From: Amaurobius ferox
Taxonomy: Eukaryota > Arthropoda > Arachnida > Araneae > Amaurobiidae
NCBI GenBank assembly: GCA_951213105.1
Contig: OX578137.1
Span: 74,313,104 to 74,377,103 of the forward strand
Direction of reading: 5' to 3'
DNA: 64,000 nucleotides
Positions 11,297 through 21,905 of the stretch are shown in pieces. The position numbers were made by a program, and so were the translations under genes. The stretch's first letter is position 1; the number at the start of each line of letters is the position of its first letter. The notes beneath the pieces were generated by a model. The model had not been told where the DNA came from and made no database searches. It saw only the letters and a list, made by a program, of their open reading frames with translations.

Positions 11297-12359
11297 CTAT
11301 CTGTCGACATGGATAACTTTTGACTTAGCTGAAGACCATTCCTGGATTAGATAAACGACGCTGCTCATTCTTTTTTTGATGACGTAGGCTCCTTCCTCAT
11401 TGCGCTGTAGGTTTTGGCGAAAATCCTGGTTCTTGCCGATGGTTAAACAACCACACTTTGTAACCTTCCTGGAATCGTACTGTATTGGCTTTGACATCGT
11501 ACCGGGTCTTCATTCTATCGGTAGCAATGTTGATCCTCTCTCGAGAGAAACGATGAACCTCCTCCAACAGTGCCTGCAAATCTTGCACATATTCATCAGC
11601 CGATGAAGGAGCATCATATGGTTTTCCAAATAACAGGTCACATGGTAATCGTAGATACACACCAAATAATATTTTTGATGGAGAATGACCGGTCGATTCA
11701 TGGACAGCACTCCTGTAGGCCCTCAGGAACAAAGGTGCTTGACGGCCCCAGTTTTGCTGGTCTCTGGATACGAAAATGGAGAGATGATTAAGTATCGTTC
11801 TGTTGAATCTCTCTACCATGCCGTCCGATTGAGGATGAAGAACATTTGTTGGAGGTTTGTCTATTCCTAGTAGTCTGCACAGTCCCGTGAATATACCAGA
11901 ATTAAAGTTCTTTCCCGGTTCAGAATGGATGAACGAGAGAAGCGAGTAACGACATATCCGGCTCCGAGTTAGCACTGCACTGATAGTTGTAGACACTTGA
12001 TCCAGAGATTGCGTAGGCTTCCTGCAACTTTGTGAAGTAGTCCATTACTACTAGCATGTATTTATTTTTTATTGTCTTCAGTTCGTGGTAGTGACCCCAA
12101 AACGACGAGTGCAATTCTCTCGAAAAGAGCTCCGGCATTGTAATACCTAAGAGTCCCACGTGTTTTATTTTTTCGGTTCCTTCTGAGCGCCGCACTCCAT
12201 ACATTCTTTGCACCAACGCTCAACATTGGATCTCGCATTGCACCAGAAGAAGCGTTCGCGAACTTTGATCAACGTCTTGCTGGAGCCAAAATGTCCTCCA
12301 GTGGGGATGTCATGTATCTTTTTCGTCACGTCTTTCATCGCTTCTTGTCCGACTTTCAT
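11297..12359 (-). pseudogene. Gypsy integrase remnant, frameshifted
   Basis: In reading order on the minus strand: the zinc-binding H2C2 region is visible at 12165-12359 (a histidine pair near HDIPTGGH and CKECMEC). The catalytic core follows in two different frames at about 12216-11920 (MLVVMDYFTK around the first aspartate) and 11996-11397 (PQSDGMVERFNRT around the glutamate). A C-terminal segment lies in a third frame (11497-11297: GAYVIKKR, KSKVIHVDR). The second catalytic aspartate position reads HSEPGKNF, so that residue appears changed. At least two frame breaks separate the parts, so it cannot be translated as one protein. No function is expected. Confidence 0.88.
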
Positions 12360-12545
12360 CTCGTCTTATACGGCTTTCATCTTGTCTTGTTCAGTTTCAA
12401 TCTTTTCTTCCATAGCTTCTTGACCGGCTTTCATAGCGTATTCCATCTCTTCTTGTCCGGCTTTCATAGCGTATTTCATCTCGTCTTGTCCGGCCTTAAT
12501 CAAAGCTATCATCTCTTTCCACTGTTCCTCCATTGCTTTTCAGTT
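12360..12545 (-). pseudogene. Gag-like N-terminal remnant with heptad-like repeats
   Basis: The minus-strand translation shows repeated charged units of the kind MKAGQEEMEYAMKAGQE, typical of the coiled-coil start of some Gypsy Gag proteins. A stop lies just upstream of the segment that runs on into the integrase zinc-binding domain, near 12365. The change from gag-like repeat to integrase happens within one frame at about 12330, which marks the internal deletion junction. Assignment to Gag is by position and composition, not by a conserved motif. Confidence 0.6.
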
Positions 12546-12576
12546 ACTACTATATACGCTTGTCGAGTTTCCAGAA

Positions 12577-12594
12577 ATCCCATTTCTGACACCA
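12577..12594 (-). promoter_or_regulatory. Primer-binding site of the Gypsy element
   Basis: Three bases inside the 5' LTR the minus strand reads TGGTGTCAGAAATGGGA. A primer-binding site complementary to a tRNA 3' end starts with TGG (pairing with CCA), and its position next to the 5' LTR is correct. The tRNA species cannot be named from sequence alone. Confidence 0.75.
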
Positions 12595-12597
12595 GTT

Positions 12598-12982
12598 TGT
12601 TACGAAAGTATCCTGAGGAATTGTGAGTGTACACGCAGGACACAAAAACGAGTCCAAGTATCTGGATAACTTACACAAAGTAAACAGGAACACAAACACA
12701 AAGTAAGCAGGAACAATATACATTCAAACAGCACTTAAATGCTCCACTAATTTCACAGAATAAACAATATTATTTTCAAAATACTGACCAAAAATAATTT
12801 CACAAAACAGTGACAAAAATTGCCAAATCTGGGAACCCTTCTTCGACCAAGGGAATCCTGGTAACCCTGAGCTCACGTCATCCTCACGGCATGCTGACGC
12901 CATTGACTGTGTTTTCTTCGCCTGGCATTCGAGACAGACGAAAGAAGAGGCGCCAATGAGGGAATATTGCGCCTTCGTAACA
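12598..12982 (-). repeat. 5' LTR of the Gypsy element
   Basis: A 385-bp LTR with perfect TGTTACGAA/TTCGTAACA ends. The same outer blocks as the 3' LTR are present, but the middle segment of about 170 bp and the SINE insertion are absent. Confidence 0.88.
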
Positions 12983-15728
12983 ATATTTTGCTCCATCACT
13001 TATTTTTTCCCAAATCAGCCAGCAACTGATCAATTTACACAACTGATCAACTCACATCAACTTTAGACGGCAATTTGCAATGCTTGTAATACAGTAGTTC
13101 TTTTAATTCATTCGTTTGTCCTTTGTTTTTTCATTAATGTTGGGACAACTAATATCTGTTATACAAAAATTGTCAACAGACTATAGAAACTGCAATATTA
13201 ACTATATATAAACTATACATAACTCCTATTAACTATATATATATATATACAAATATATGTAAACTATCAACAGAAATATTAATGATGTTTACCTGAGCAG
13301 TAATGAAGTTACCATGATAATATATTGTATAAAGGATTACATCCTTGTATATTTTGCATTCTATTCATTTAACCATTCCTAGAATATCCCTTCCAAAGTA
13401 TATTACTGCACTTCAATTATCAGTCATTTCTATTACGAAATATTATCATTACAACCATTTATACTATCATTTTCTATTATTGCACTACCTAACTATAATT
13501 AGTAGTAGTATTTTCATCACGTAAAATCTTAATTGTATTATTTTTGTGGTATATGAAGGCACCTGGATTACAGCTAGTGAAATAAATTTATATATTTTTA
13601 TCTAATATTTTTATCTAGTGTAATATAAATTTGTCATCTCCGTTTCTTTTACACATTTATAGTTTTGCAGACATAATTTTCAAAATATTAGTTGTTCTTA
13701 AAATTATTTTTAAAATAATAAAAAAAATTAAGATTTGCGCCATCACACTGTTTATTTTAGGGAATTCAAATTTTAAGGAATTAAATCATCAGATAATGCA
13801 TATAAGCTATGTGGGACAAAATTATTATAAGTACAGCCAGCTACGACTATGTTCGTCTAAGACTATTACACTAATAATTTTATTCCGCTTTTTCCTGTTC
13901 GCATTCACCGCATACAGAAAGAAAATAGTAATTAAGAGTCTGAAGGGGCTTAAAAAAGAAAGCACAAAGGATTCTGGCACAGCTGTGGAATTTCTTCCTA
14001 TGTGATGTTGGGACCAAAAAACTAAAGAGGATTATATAGAATTCTTGGTGACGTTTCGTTGGCATCAGGATTTGAATAATCGAAATAAATAAGTACATTT
14101 GAAACGGGAGGAGAAATTATTCCCATAATGGAACATAAATAATAAAGGATTTATATGCTAGGGGCTGAATCTGACAATCCTTCTTTCTTCCCTTTAAAAA
14201 AAGTCGTATTTTCCTCTTAACTCTTATTACTAACGTTTCAATAATTGTGATTGAAAAGTCTAATTATTTAAAATTTTCTACAAACATAATTTTACCTTCC
14301 TTAATAATTCCACGACTTGCAGAATTTCTAAAATTGGAAATAGATTTTCACAAGTTCTAGTCGAATTGAAACTCCGTTTTTGTTATCTTGCGCAATTGAA
14401 TCCGTGTATTACCAGAACGGATAAAGACATGCTTGTGTGCGAGTCAAGTTTTCCTTGAATTGTTTTCGAAGCATATCACTCAAAAATATCGTCCGCAAAA
14501 AATAGCTAAAAGCTCAACCAGAAGTTTAGAGTTCAGCTCTAGAACAGATTAGTCCAACTTATCATACAAAGTGAGCAGCAAAAGTACTTCGACACAGAAC
14601 CCGCGAGCCAATCTATGAATTAAATTTCCATATCGTAAATCAAAGTGTTCGCAATACATTTAGTACACAATTCATACATATATTTAAGTTAATATATATA
14701 ATTAACGGAAATACACATTTAATAAATTCAATGTATTTAATTATTAAACAAATTTAATACACAAACGGATGTATGAGTATTTGTTAACAACGCGTAATAC
14801 AAAGTTATATTCATACTTCATGTTTCATTATTCGCAAACATGAAAGAAGCAAGCAAAACACAACGCCCTTGTTACTGGCAAAACAATGACATGTCTAAGC
14901 TTGAAAATTCGACACAAGTTGATGGATGTCCATCTTGAGTTTAGTTACTGATATCCACAAGCAAAGCTCAAGCGAATTGTCTGCTAAGTTGCTTCGAGTT
15001 TTCGAATTTATTAAGCTCCTGTTTGAAAACGCTTTTTCGCAGCGGTATGTACAGCCGGTCATCAAAACTATGAGAAATCTGATATTCCAAAGTAGGAAAC
15101 GTTGCTTTGAAACTAATTTAAGGAACTCCGAACCTGCTTTATTGCTTTGTGTAAGAAGGGTCGGTCTGAGGTTCGCAAAGTTCCGCCTGATAGTGGCATT
15201 TCAAAGTCAATATGTCAATTGTTCTGGAATTGTTTAATAACATAAAAGGAAGCTGATGTTTAACGACGTATCAGCACACCCAACTGAAATCGATATGCCC
15301 TAAAATTCCAAGGATTACCAAGTTTATCATGTATCTCCTGGCATGCAGAAAAATGAAAAGTCGCAACATTCAGACTGTTTTTCAAGCAAACAAAACGGGC
15401 GTTGAAACCCAACAATTACAGTGTATAACTAAGAAACGTGTTGATTCGTATCCTGAAGAAAATTCTTATTGAAAATGTTGAGATGAATCATTATATTGGT
15501 AAGAAACGCCTGTTTCCCATAAAATCACTATGAACCACCTTCTGCTGAAATGTTTCATCGCAGCTCTTTTCTGATTTTAAAAATTTTCTCAAGACATTTC
15601 CCTGAATTAGGCCAGTGGACTCAAGGACCGAAGAAGGATATTGTGGAAGAAGAAGATTGTGAGAATCCAATAATATTTTAATTAATCAATATTTTAAATT
15701 GAGTCTTTCAAATTCAATTTTTATGGAG
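12983..15728. other. Unassigned AT-rich stretch
   Basis: No feature is supported beyond a short TA run near 13217-13248. The 124-codon ORF at 13631-14005 is rich in I/K/F/L and looks like an AT-composition artefact. The 103-codon ORF at 14926-15237 is less biased in composition but matches no family I know. It has no evident signal or membrane segment, and the sequence around it shows no exon signals I can defend. Confidence 0.4.
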
Positions 15729-15760
15729 AAAATGATCAATTATATATAATTGATCATTTT
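15729..15760. repeat. Perfect 32-bp palindrome
   Basis: AAAATGATCAATTATA is followed directly by its reverse complement, with no loop. The arms extend a few more pairs (GGAG against CCCC with one mismatch). Confidence 0.95.
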
Positions 15761-16493
15761 CCCCTTAAAACTATAGTGTATAAAAAAACGTCAAATCCAT
15801 TAAGAAAACATGTAACATATATACGTATTCCTTACTGCAAAAACTCCTTTCCGAATCAATGTGTCCAATCAATGTATCTGCATATGTCTTCCCAATCAAT
15901 GTCTCTGCACTGAATAAAACCAGTCTGTAGCTTACATCGTATAACCAGCAGATACCGGTAAAAAGAGGGGCCAGTATCTGGATACCCAGTTGGAGGCCAG
16001 TTGCAAATCAGCTACTGGCTTCCTGCCTAGCCAATACCTAAGCATGAACCATGTAAACCAAGAACTCTTATTCCAGATTGATTTCGAATAGCATATACTC
16101 CATTCCTCATATCATATATATCGCAACAAATTCCATCGAATCATCACTCCAATCCTTTTGATAGCGTAGACTAAATTCTCGCATTACCTTCGTAGCCATA
16201 TGCATTCAGATAAACCCTTCGGTTCTACAGTCCTATATAACTCTCTTCATCGCAAATGCCTACTTCATGGACTTTGCCATCCTTGAACAACTCTTATTTA
16301 TAAACAATTCATTTAAAATATGCCTATCGTGTAAACATCGCCCCGTTAAATGATCCATAATTTTCTTCTCTCTTTATTCAGACTTCTGACGCAGCCCATC
16401 CTTTTAGGATCTCCAAAAAACTCTAATCAATCAATCTCTTTGTTCAGAAACCGCAATGGTACAAACTTTTCCCAACTTATCTCTACACCATTT
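15761..16493. other. Unassigned stretch
   Basis: No gene or repeat family is recognised. There is a small local duplication (CCAATCAATGT, near 15866 and 15893). Confidence 0.45.
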
Positions 16494-17116
16494 TACTAAA
16501 AACCCTACATCAGCATTAGAATGTTCTCGAAGATCTCCTCTCTCACTCTCGGAATGTTGTGTATTGTACTTTGAAGCGAATAGGAAGATTACTCTGAAAG
16601 TTTGATAGTGACGGTCGCAGAAGGGAACTACTCTCCTCCTACATTCGACTTACTAAAAACCCTACATCAGCATTAGAATGTTCTCGAAGATCTATTCTCT
16701 CTCTCGTAATGTTGTGTATTGTACTTTGAAGTGAACGGGAAGATTACTCTGAAAGTTTGATAGTGACGGTCGCAGAGGGGAACTACTCGCCTCCTACACT
16801 CGACTTACTAAAAACCCTACATCAGCATTAGAATGTTCTCGAAGATCTCCTCTCTCTCTCGGAATGTTGTGTATTGTACTTTGAAGTGAACGGGAAGATT
16901 ACTCTGAAAGTTTGATAGTGACGGTCGCAGAGGGGAGCTACTCGCATCCTACACTCGACTTACTAAAAACCCTACATCAGCATTAGAATGTTCTCGAAGA
17001 TCTCCTCTCTCTCTCGGAATGTTGTGTATTGTACTCTGAAGTGAGCGGAAAGATTACTCTGAACGTTTGATAATGCCAGTCGCAGAGGGGAACTACTCGC
17101 CTCCTACACTCGACTT
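16494..17116 (+). repeat. ~155-bp tandem repeat, four units
   Basis: Units start TACTAAAAACCCTACATCAG at 16494, 16651, 16806 and 16961 and end near 17116, giving lengths of 157, 155, 155 and about 156. Identity between units is very high. Differences are mostly single bases and CT-run length. Each carries CTCTCTCTCT, TTGTGTATTGTAC and GACGGTCGCAGA. The unit has no coding frame. It resembles the edge or seed of a satellite array. Confidence 0.97.
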
Positions 17117-17954
17117 AGATTATATGGAATAACTGTTAATAAAGTGAATTCTCGGATGTAATGGACAGTTTTTAATTTTACTATGTCATATATTTGCCGC
17201 CGAAATTCCCAACATAAATGTTCTGAATTGATCTTCGAACTAGAAACCTCTTTACAACACATTACGCATCTGTAAATGGACAAATTTCGATTTATCTTAC
17301 TTTGTCAACACTTTTAATGTTGGAAACTGTTTTTAGTTTTTCTGGGTTCAATTTCTTTATTAAACCTACGGCTGTGTAATTTGTGAAATATTCCAACTGA
17401 AAAGTTCCTTAAATAGAGACCAGCTAGTAAGTGGGGAGAAACAATTTACTGGTTCTTCACAGAGGAATAGATAAAAAAATTCTATGCTCACTGAAATTGC
17501 TTACTTATTTACACACTGCCTGAGGCCAGCTTTCATGAAATTGGGGAAATTACATACTGCAAGTGTAGAAATTGCATTTTTTTAATCGTATATAAAAGCA
17601 AACTTATATCGAAAACGAGCCCCTTATGCCTGCAAAACTTTCTTCTGGAATCAATTTTTATAGTTAAGAAACGTTTATTACAAATACATTATAGAAGCAT
17701 GCCCGTGAACACACGTACATTATAACTTTATGTCTCAAATTAATACAGAAGCATTCGACTATTTCCTTTTATATATTACCATCAAAACTCGTTTCGGAAA
17801 ATTATTCCTAAAATCAATCCACTTTATATCATGTGGCAGTAAAACTGCAGATAAAAAAGTTTTCTGCTAGCTCTTCTATCCAATCTCAGGCAAATGAATA
17901 AAACAATCCGTATGTACGACTACACAGATCAATAATATTTTTCTATATATAAAT
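17117..17954. other. Unassigned AT-rich stretch
   Basis: No supported gene, RNA or repeat. Confidence 0.45.
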
Positions 17955-18130
17955 AAAGACATTTTATGATTTCTCCAATTTCCAAAAGCATGTTTTATGT
18001 GTTTTCATTTATTCGATCTTCTTGAAAGAAAATCGCCTGCCGAAGTAATTGCCTCGAATCGCTTATCAAAAGAGATTTAGTTTCCAAAAATACGAACTCT
18101 TATACGTACTTTCTCAAATTCCTACTTTCT
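17955..18130 (+). repeat. Dispersed repeat R6, copy 1
   Basis: Aligns with 20430-20600. Shared order: TTTTATG-TTTCTCCAATTTC, TGTTTTTATTT-type block, GAAGTAATTGC, then GAATCGC and a TTT(C)CGAAAATAC-type block. Function and class are unknown. Confidence 0.6.
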
Positions 18131-18524
18131 CATATAATAACACAGAGAAAATATGGATTTTCCAAATGTTTTTAAAATTCATGTTTTTTCATTGCGTATT
18201 TTAAGATATTTTTAATGTTAGGGTCACTTATGGAATGCAACTTGTGTTTCTATCCCTTTCTGTGTCTAGGAAGAGAAAATAGGTAAGAACAAATAACTGT
18301 ATAGTAAATAAAAATGTTACTATTGTATAAAATTGCATACTTATATGGTTTCAGTGAACACTTTTTGCACAAAAATTCAAACTGTTATTTTCCATATACT
18401 ATTGCTCTAAATTGAAAAGATTGTATCAAATGTTATATTTCGAATTGTTTGCGTTCTTATATGCACTGAACAAAAGAAGGCAATCCAGTTCCTAAAATAT
18501 TTTAATGCTCATCTCGCGTATACA

Positions 18525-18790
18525 GTAGATTTCCGTCGATCCGCCTTCTCCAATACTACGAAAACTTGCGAAAAATGTAGAAGGAGGTCACGTAGTAAGA
18601 ATTTACTTCCAAAAGAAACAAGAAGAATTACGTCGATCCGCCCCCACAAATGCCACCATAAATTGCGAAAAATGTAGGGAGAGGCAGCTTACTTAGAGTT
18701 TTCTTCTAGAAGAAACAAAAGAAATTCCGTCGATTCGCCCCCTCAGTAGCGGCAGAAAATCGCGGATTATATAACAGAGAGGAGGATTAA
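18525..18790 (+). repeat. ~98-bp tandem repeat, three diverged units
   Basis: The motif CGTCGATCCGCC recurs near 18532, 18632 and 18730 (CGTCGATTCGCC in the third). Each copy is followed by a C/T-rich segment, GCGAAAAATGTAG, an AGTAAG/ACTTAGA segment and AAGAAACAA(G/A)AGAA. Confidence 0.85.
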
Positions 18791-18863
18791 TCGAAAATTT
18801 CATCTAAAAATACAAATTATAGTTTTAACAATAACCACAAACTATTTCCAACATCCAGCTACC

Positions 18864-18901
18864 GCTCTCTCTCTCTCTTTTTCTATCTATCTATCTATAA
18901 A

Positions 18902-18934
<33 letters not shown>

Positions 18935-18957
18935 TTATATATATATATATATATATC
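18864..18957. repeat. Compound microsatellite (CT)n-(TATC)n-(TA)n
   Basis: A CT run, then CTAT units, then TA with sporadic C/T interruptions. Confidence 0.95.
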
Positions 18958-19262
18958 TACGTCGGGCCATTTACATTATTTCTGTAATACATATTACAGT
19001 AGTGTAAACAGAAACGTAGAATCAGCATTAATGAAACATGTATGGCCCTTGATAACGTACGTGGTTTCAGAAATGCTTTTCATATTCATTTTATTCCTTT
19101 TATTTTCACTAGATTCCATTTATTCAATTTCCAAATTTCTTGCATAGCTCATCGTGCTACACCAGGCTTCTGTTTTGCAATTTATTTACCTTTACCTTCA
19201 GTTTACAAGCAATTTTCTTTGGTATTTCTCGGGTATATATATATTACAAGTAATCATAAAAA

Positions 19263-19267
19263 TCTTC

Positions 19268-19298
<31 letters not shown>

Positions 19299-19299
19299 C
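19263..19299. repeat. (TA)n microsatellite
   Basis: About 37 bp of TA, next to an R4-like tail as also seen at 51.97 kb. Confidence 0.92.
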
Positions 19300-19530
19300 T
19301 ACAGAGGTGCGCTTCAAAGATTAGGCAAAGATTTTACCAACAAATATGAACAACTAGATCAAATTGCGCTACGTTTCACTAGTCCTAAAAAAATTCTCGC
19401 TACTTAAATAATTCAGATACAAATAACACCATTCAATTTTCAAATCGCCTGTTTTGATCAAAAATAATTTCCCGGCACCGTTTGCCAATTGTATGGTGCG
19501 GGCATGATATACCCTAGATAATTATTTGCA
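19300..19530 (+). repeat. Dispersed repeat R4 fragment
   Basis: ACTTAAATAATTCAGATACA then AATAACACCATTCAATTTTC and AAATCGCCTGTTTTGA matches 52025-52095 (TATTTAAATAATACAGATAC then AAATAACACCACTCAATTTT) and 38460-38520. In both the 19.3- and 52.0-kb copies a TA microsatellite precedes this block. Confidence 0.6.
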
Positions 19531-20424
19531 CTAAGTAAAAATACATGAAATTGCAAAAAAACGAAGAAGTCCCTGTGCCCAATGAAAATGCTTTTAAAGC
19601 TATGGGGGGATAAAGAAATAAAGTCCATCTCAGTGATTTTTCATTTTTAGCAATGTATCATATTTTTTAATATCATTTTCAGCACGATACTTATAAATAT
19701 AAAACAATAACACCTTTAAATAACGCCGGCCACTCAACCAGTTTCTCATACCCTAGGGTGAGTCTGGTGGCCTGGGTCTTTCACCTTTAAATATTGAAAA
19801 AGATATCTCTAATATTCAAGAAGTTAGGCATTTGGGATTTTAAAACCCACCACCATTCTAAGAACTGCTGCAACCATACACGTAATATGTCTGAGCATTT
19901 CAAGCGCTCGAAAAATCGTGGACAAATTTCGAACTTATAAAAAATTTGGGACAAATTTCGAACTAACAAAGTTCATAATTTATAACTAATTCGAATTTTT
20001 AAAAATTCTCCGCTTGTATCGTCCCGAGATTTTGGCTACTCCTGTACCTATTTTCTCGGCTGTTCGATGTTTTGCTACAGACTACAGAGACACACATATA
20101 CACACACACACATACACCAAGAAGAAATCCGATATAAATGTATGGAAAAAACTAGTAGCGATCCCGTCTCAAAATATCGTTAAATAGTAATACATTAGAG
20201 TAGTATACATGCAAAAACGCACAGACAATATTTTCTTATTGCCAGTTTCGCAATACATTAAAGTTTCAACTTAAAAGCTTTTTGAGAAACAATATTTTTG
20301 TAGAACATAATATGAACAAAATATTAATAAAATGGACGTCTTTAAACATCATTTACAATCCCAGAAAAATGAGTAAAATCAAGCGTGTATACCAGAAATA
20401 ATACCCACAAATGTTTTCCTAAAT
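19531..20424. other. Unassigned stretch with a CA tract
   Basis: Near 20035-20115 a CTACAGACTACAGAGACACA segment followed by (CA)n resembles the R1 3' region (CACAGACTCACTGACACACA). It may be a decayed R1 scrap. Nothing else is recognised. Confidence 0.35.
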
Positions 20425-20600
20425 AAAAGCATTTTTTATGTTATCTCCAATTTCGCATAACATAATTTACGGTGTTTTTATTTGTTGGATATTTTTGTGG
20501 AAATCGTACGAAGTAATTGCTTTGAATCGCATTTCGAAACAGATTTACTTTCCGAAAATACTGTTTTAGATTCTCTGGAATTTTTAACTCTTCTGAATTT
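20425..20600 (+). repeat. Dispersed repeat R6, copy 2
   Basis: Homologue of 17955-18130. The overlapping ORFs on both strands (20441-20751) fall partly in this repeat and are not convincing genes. Confidence 0.6.
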
Positions 20601-21320
20601 TTTCTTTCTCGTGTTATTGTATAGAGAGAAAAAACTATTGTTTTTTTCGAAAGTTTATTTATTCGAGATTTTGATTGTTCAGCACTCTTTAAGTCTTCCT
20701 CAGTCCGTTCCGAACACTTCTGGAATGAACTGTGCATGTTGTGAAGCTTGAATGCGATAATTCAAGAATAAATACACCATTGTGGAAAAATTAGAATGTT
20801 CAGTAATCCTCATGATTAAAATTTGAATGATACAAATTTTGAGATTTTCATAGCATTATATCCTATGGAGGAATACGATAATTCCCGAAACAATGACGAT
20901 TATGTATAATTTATTAGGGATATTGATGACGAGTCATATCATCTATGATTCGTGCATTCACAGTGGTTATTGATCATTCAATGTTACACCTACGAACTTC
21001 AAAAGTTATTGATATCCAACTTTAATGGTTGGTGGCGAAAATATATTAAATTGTGTATTTTGGGGGAGGGGGGACTAGGTGAAACAGAGTGGCATAAATA
21101 TTTTAAAATTTCCTCCAAGTTTCCTCCAATTCGAATTTTCAAAATTATAGACATTTTTCAAAGATTTGAAAGCTGAGGCAGATCGAATTAAACAATTGCC
21201 GAAATTATGACTAGATTGGGCGTTTTCGGTGATTTTGAAAAATAGTCGATTTCTTTTTTATCTACATGTTTTGGGACCTCTGGAACACAAATAACAATAT
21301 TTAGCTTGACGTCTGTGTGT

Positions 21321-21711
21321 TGTTGTTGAGACCCAGACCGTCCGACTTACCAGAAAGGTGCAAGGTAACTGTTTGGACGGCCGGGAAGTGCCATCCAATT
21401 TAGACCGGAAACCAGTGGGGGAGGCATCCACAGGGACCATACCCTCCTTCCCCTACCACCAACCTCTCGGAAGGACTTGTTTAACGTCATGACCCACATG
21501 TTTAACGTCATCGTACTCCGCATAAACACGGCGGCAGTTGTGGCAGGGTGCAAATCTAGCACGCAAACCACCGGGCTACCGCGCCCGAAAAGCGCCAACA
21601 GCATACGGTGTTCCCAGGTGATCACCCACCCAAGTACTAACCGCGACCGATGCTGCTTGACTTCGGTGATCTAACGAGAACCGGTGTTATCAGCACAGTA
21701 GGGCCGCTGGC
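21321..21711 (-). mobile_element. Composite SINE: 5S rRNA head + tRNA-like unit + core + (AAC)n
   Basis: Read on the minus strand the order is a nearly full 5S-like head (21711-21594), a tRNA-like unit with an A-box-like TAGCCCGGTGG (about 21590-21535), a body with TGCGGAGTACGATGACGTTA and GGTTGGTGGTAGGGG, a hairpin core (CCGGCCGTCC...GGTCGGACGGTC), and CTCAACAACAACA. GTCTGTGTGT occurs on both sides (21311-21320, and 21717 onward), compatible with a target duplication but uninformative in a GT tract. One internal segment (GTCATGACGTTAAAC) is duplicated. Confidence 0.88.
21594..21711 (-). ncRNA. 5S rRNA-derived SINE head (not a 5S gene)
   Basis: The 118-nt minus-strand sequence runs GCCAGCGGCC... 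through CACCGGTTCTCGT, GATCACCGAAGTCAAGCAGC, GGTTAGTACTTGGGTGGGTG, CCTGGGAACACCG to GTTGGC. This matches the length and layout of eukaryotic 5S rRNA, including the internal box A, intermediate element and box C region that recruit TFIIIA and RNA polymerase III. Fusion to a tRNA-like unit and a SINE body shows it is a retroposon promoter, not a ribosomal gene. Confidence 0.85.
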
Positions 21712-21716
21712 CGTGT

Positions 21717-21905
21717 GTCTGTGTGTGTGTGTCTGTATGTGTGTGTGTCTATGCGTCTGTGTCTATGTGTGTTTGTATGTGTGTGTGTCTATGTGTGTGT
21801 GTCTATGTGTCTGTGTCTGTGTGTGTGTCTGTGTGTCTGTGTATGTGCCAGTGTGTGCCTGTTTATGCGCGTGTGTCTGTGTGCCTATGTTTCTACCTGT
21901 GCATA
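21717..21905. repeat. Degenerate GT-rich microsatellite
   Basis: A GTGTGTCT-type tract of about 190 bp inside R1, longer and more diverse than in other copies. It generates cysteine/valine ORFs in several frames that are artefacts. Confidence 0.95.

Larger units (their letters stand above)
10612..12982 (-). mobile_element. Internally deleted Gypsy-type LTR retrotransposon
   Basis: Two LTR-like ends with TGTTACGAA...TTCGTAACA termini flank a 1363-bp interior, bounded by ATAT on both sides (10608-10611 and 12983-12986), a 4-bp target duplication as expected for Gypsy. Read on the minus strand the order is 5' LTR (12598-12982), primer-binding site, gag-like repeats, integrase zinc-binding domain, integrase core, integrase C-terminus, purine-rich tract, 3' LTR (10612-11234). 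Protease, reverse transcriptase and RNase H are absent. Autonomous Gypsy interiors are usually about 4-6 kb, so several kb have been lost. The remaining coding part is broken by frameshifts and stops, so the copy could move only with help in trans, if at all. Confidence 0.9.

Noticed and set aside
13631..14005. 124-codon ORF as a possible gene
   Set aside because: Composition is dominated by I, K, F and L as expected from AT-rich random frames. There is no domain, splice or promoter evidence.
14926..15237. 103-codon ORF as a possible small gene
   Set aside because: Less biased in composition, but no recognisable motif and no supporting signals. A length of about 100 codons is expected by chance in 64 kb read in six frames.
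21594..21711. Functional 5S rRNA gene
   Set aside because: The 5S-like sequence continues without terminator into a tRNA-like unit, SINE body and (AAC)n tail. A second copy at 33.6 kb has the same fusion and a target duplication.
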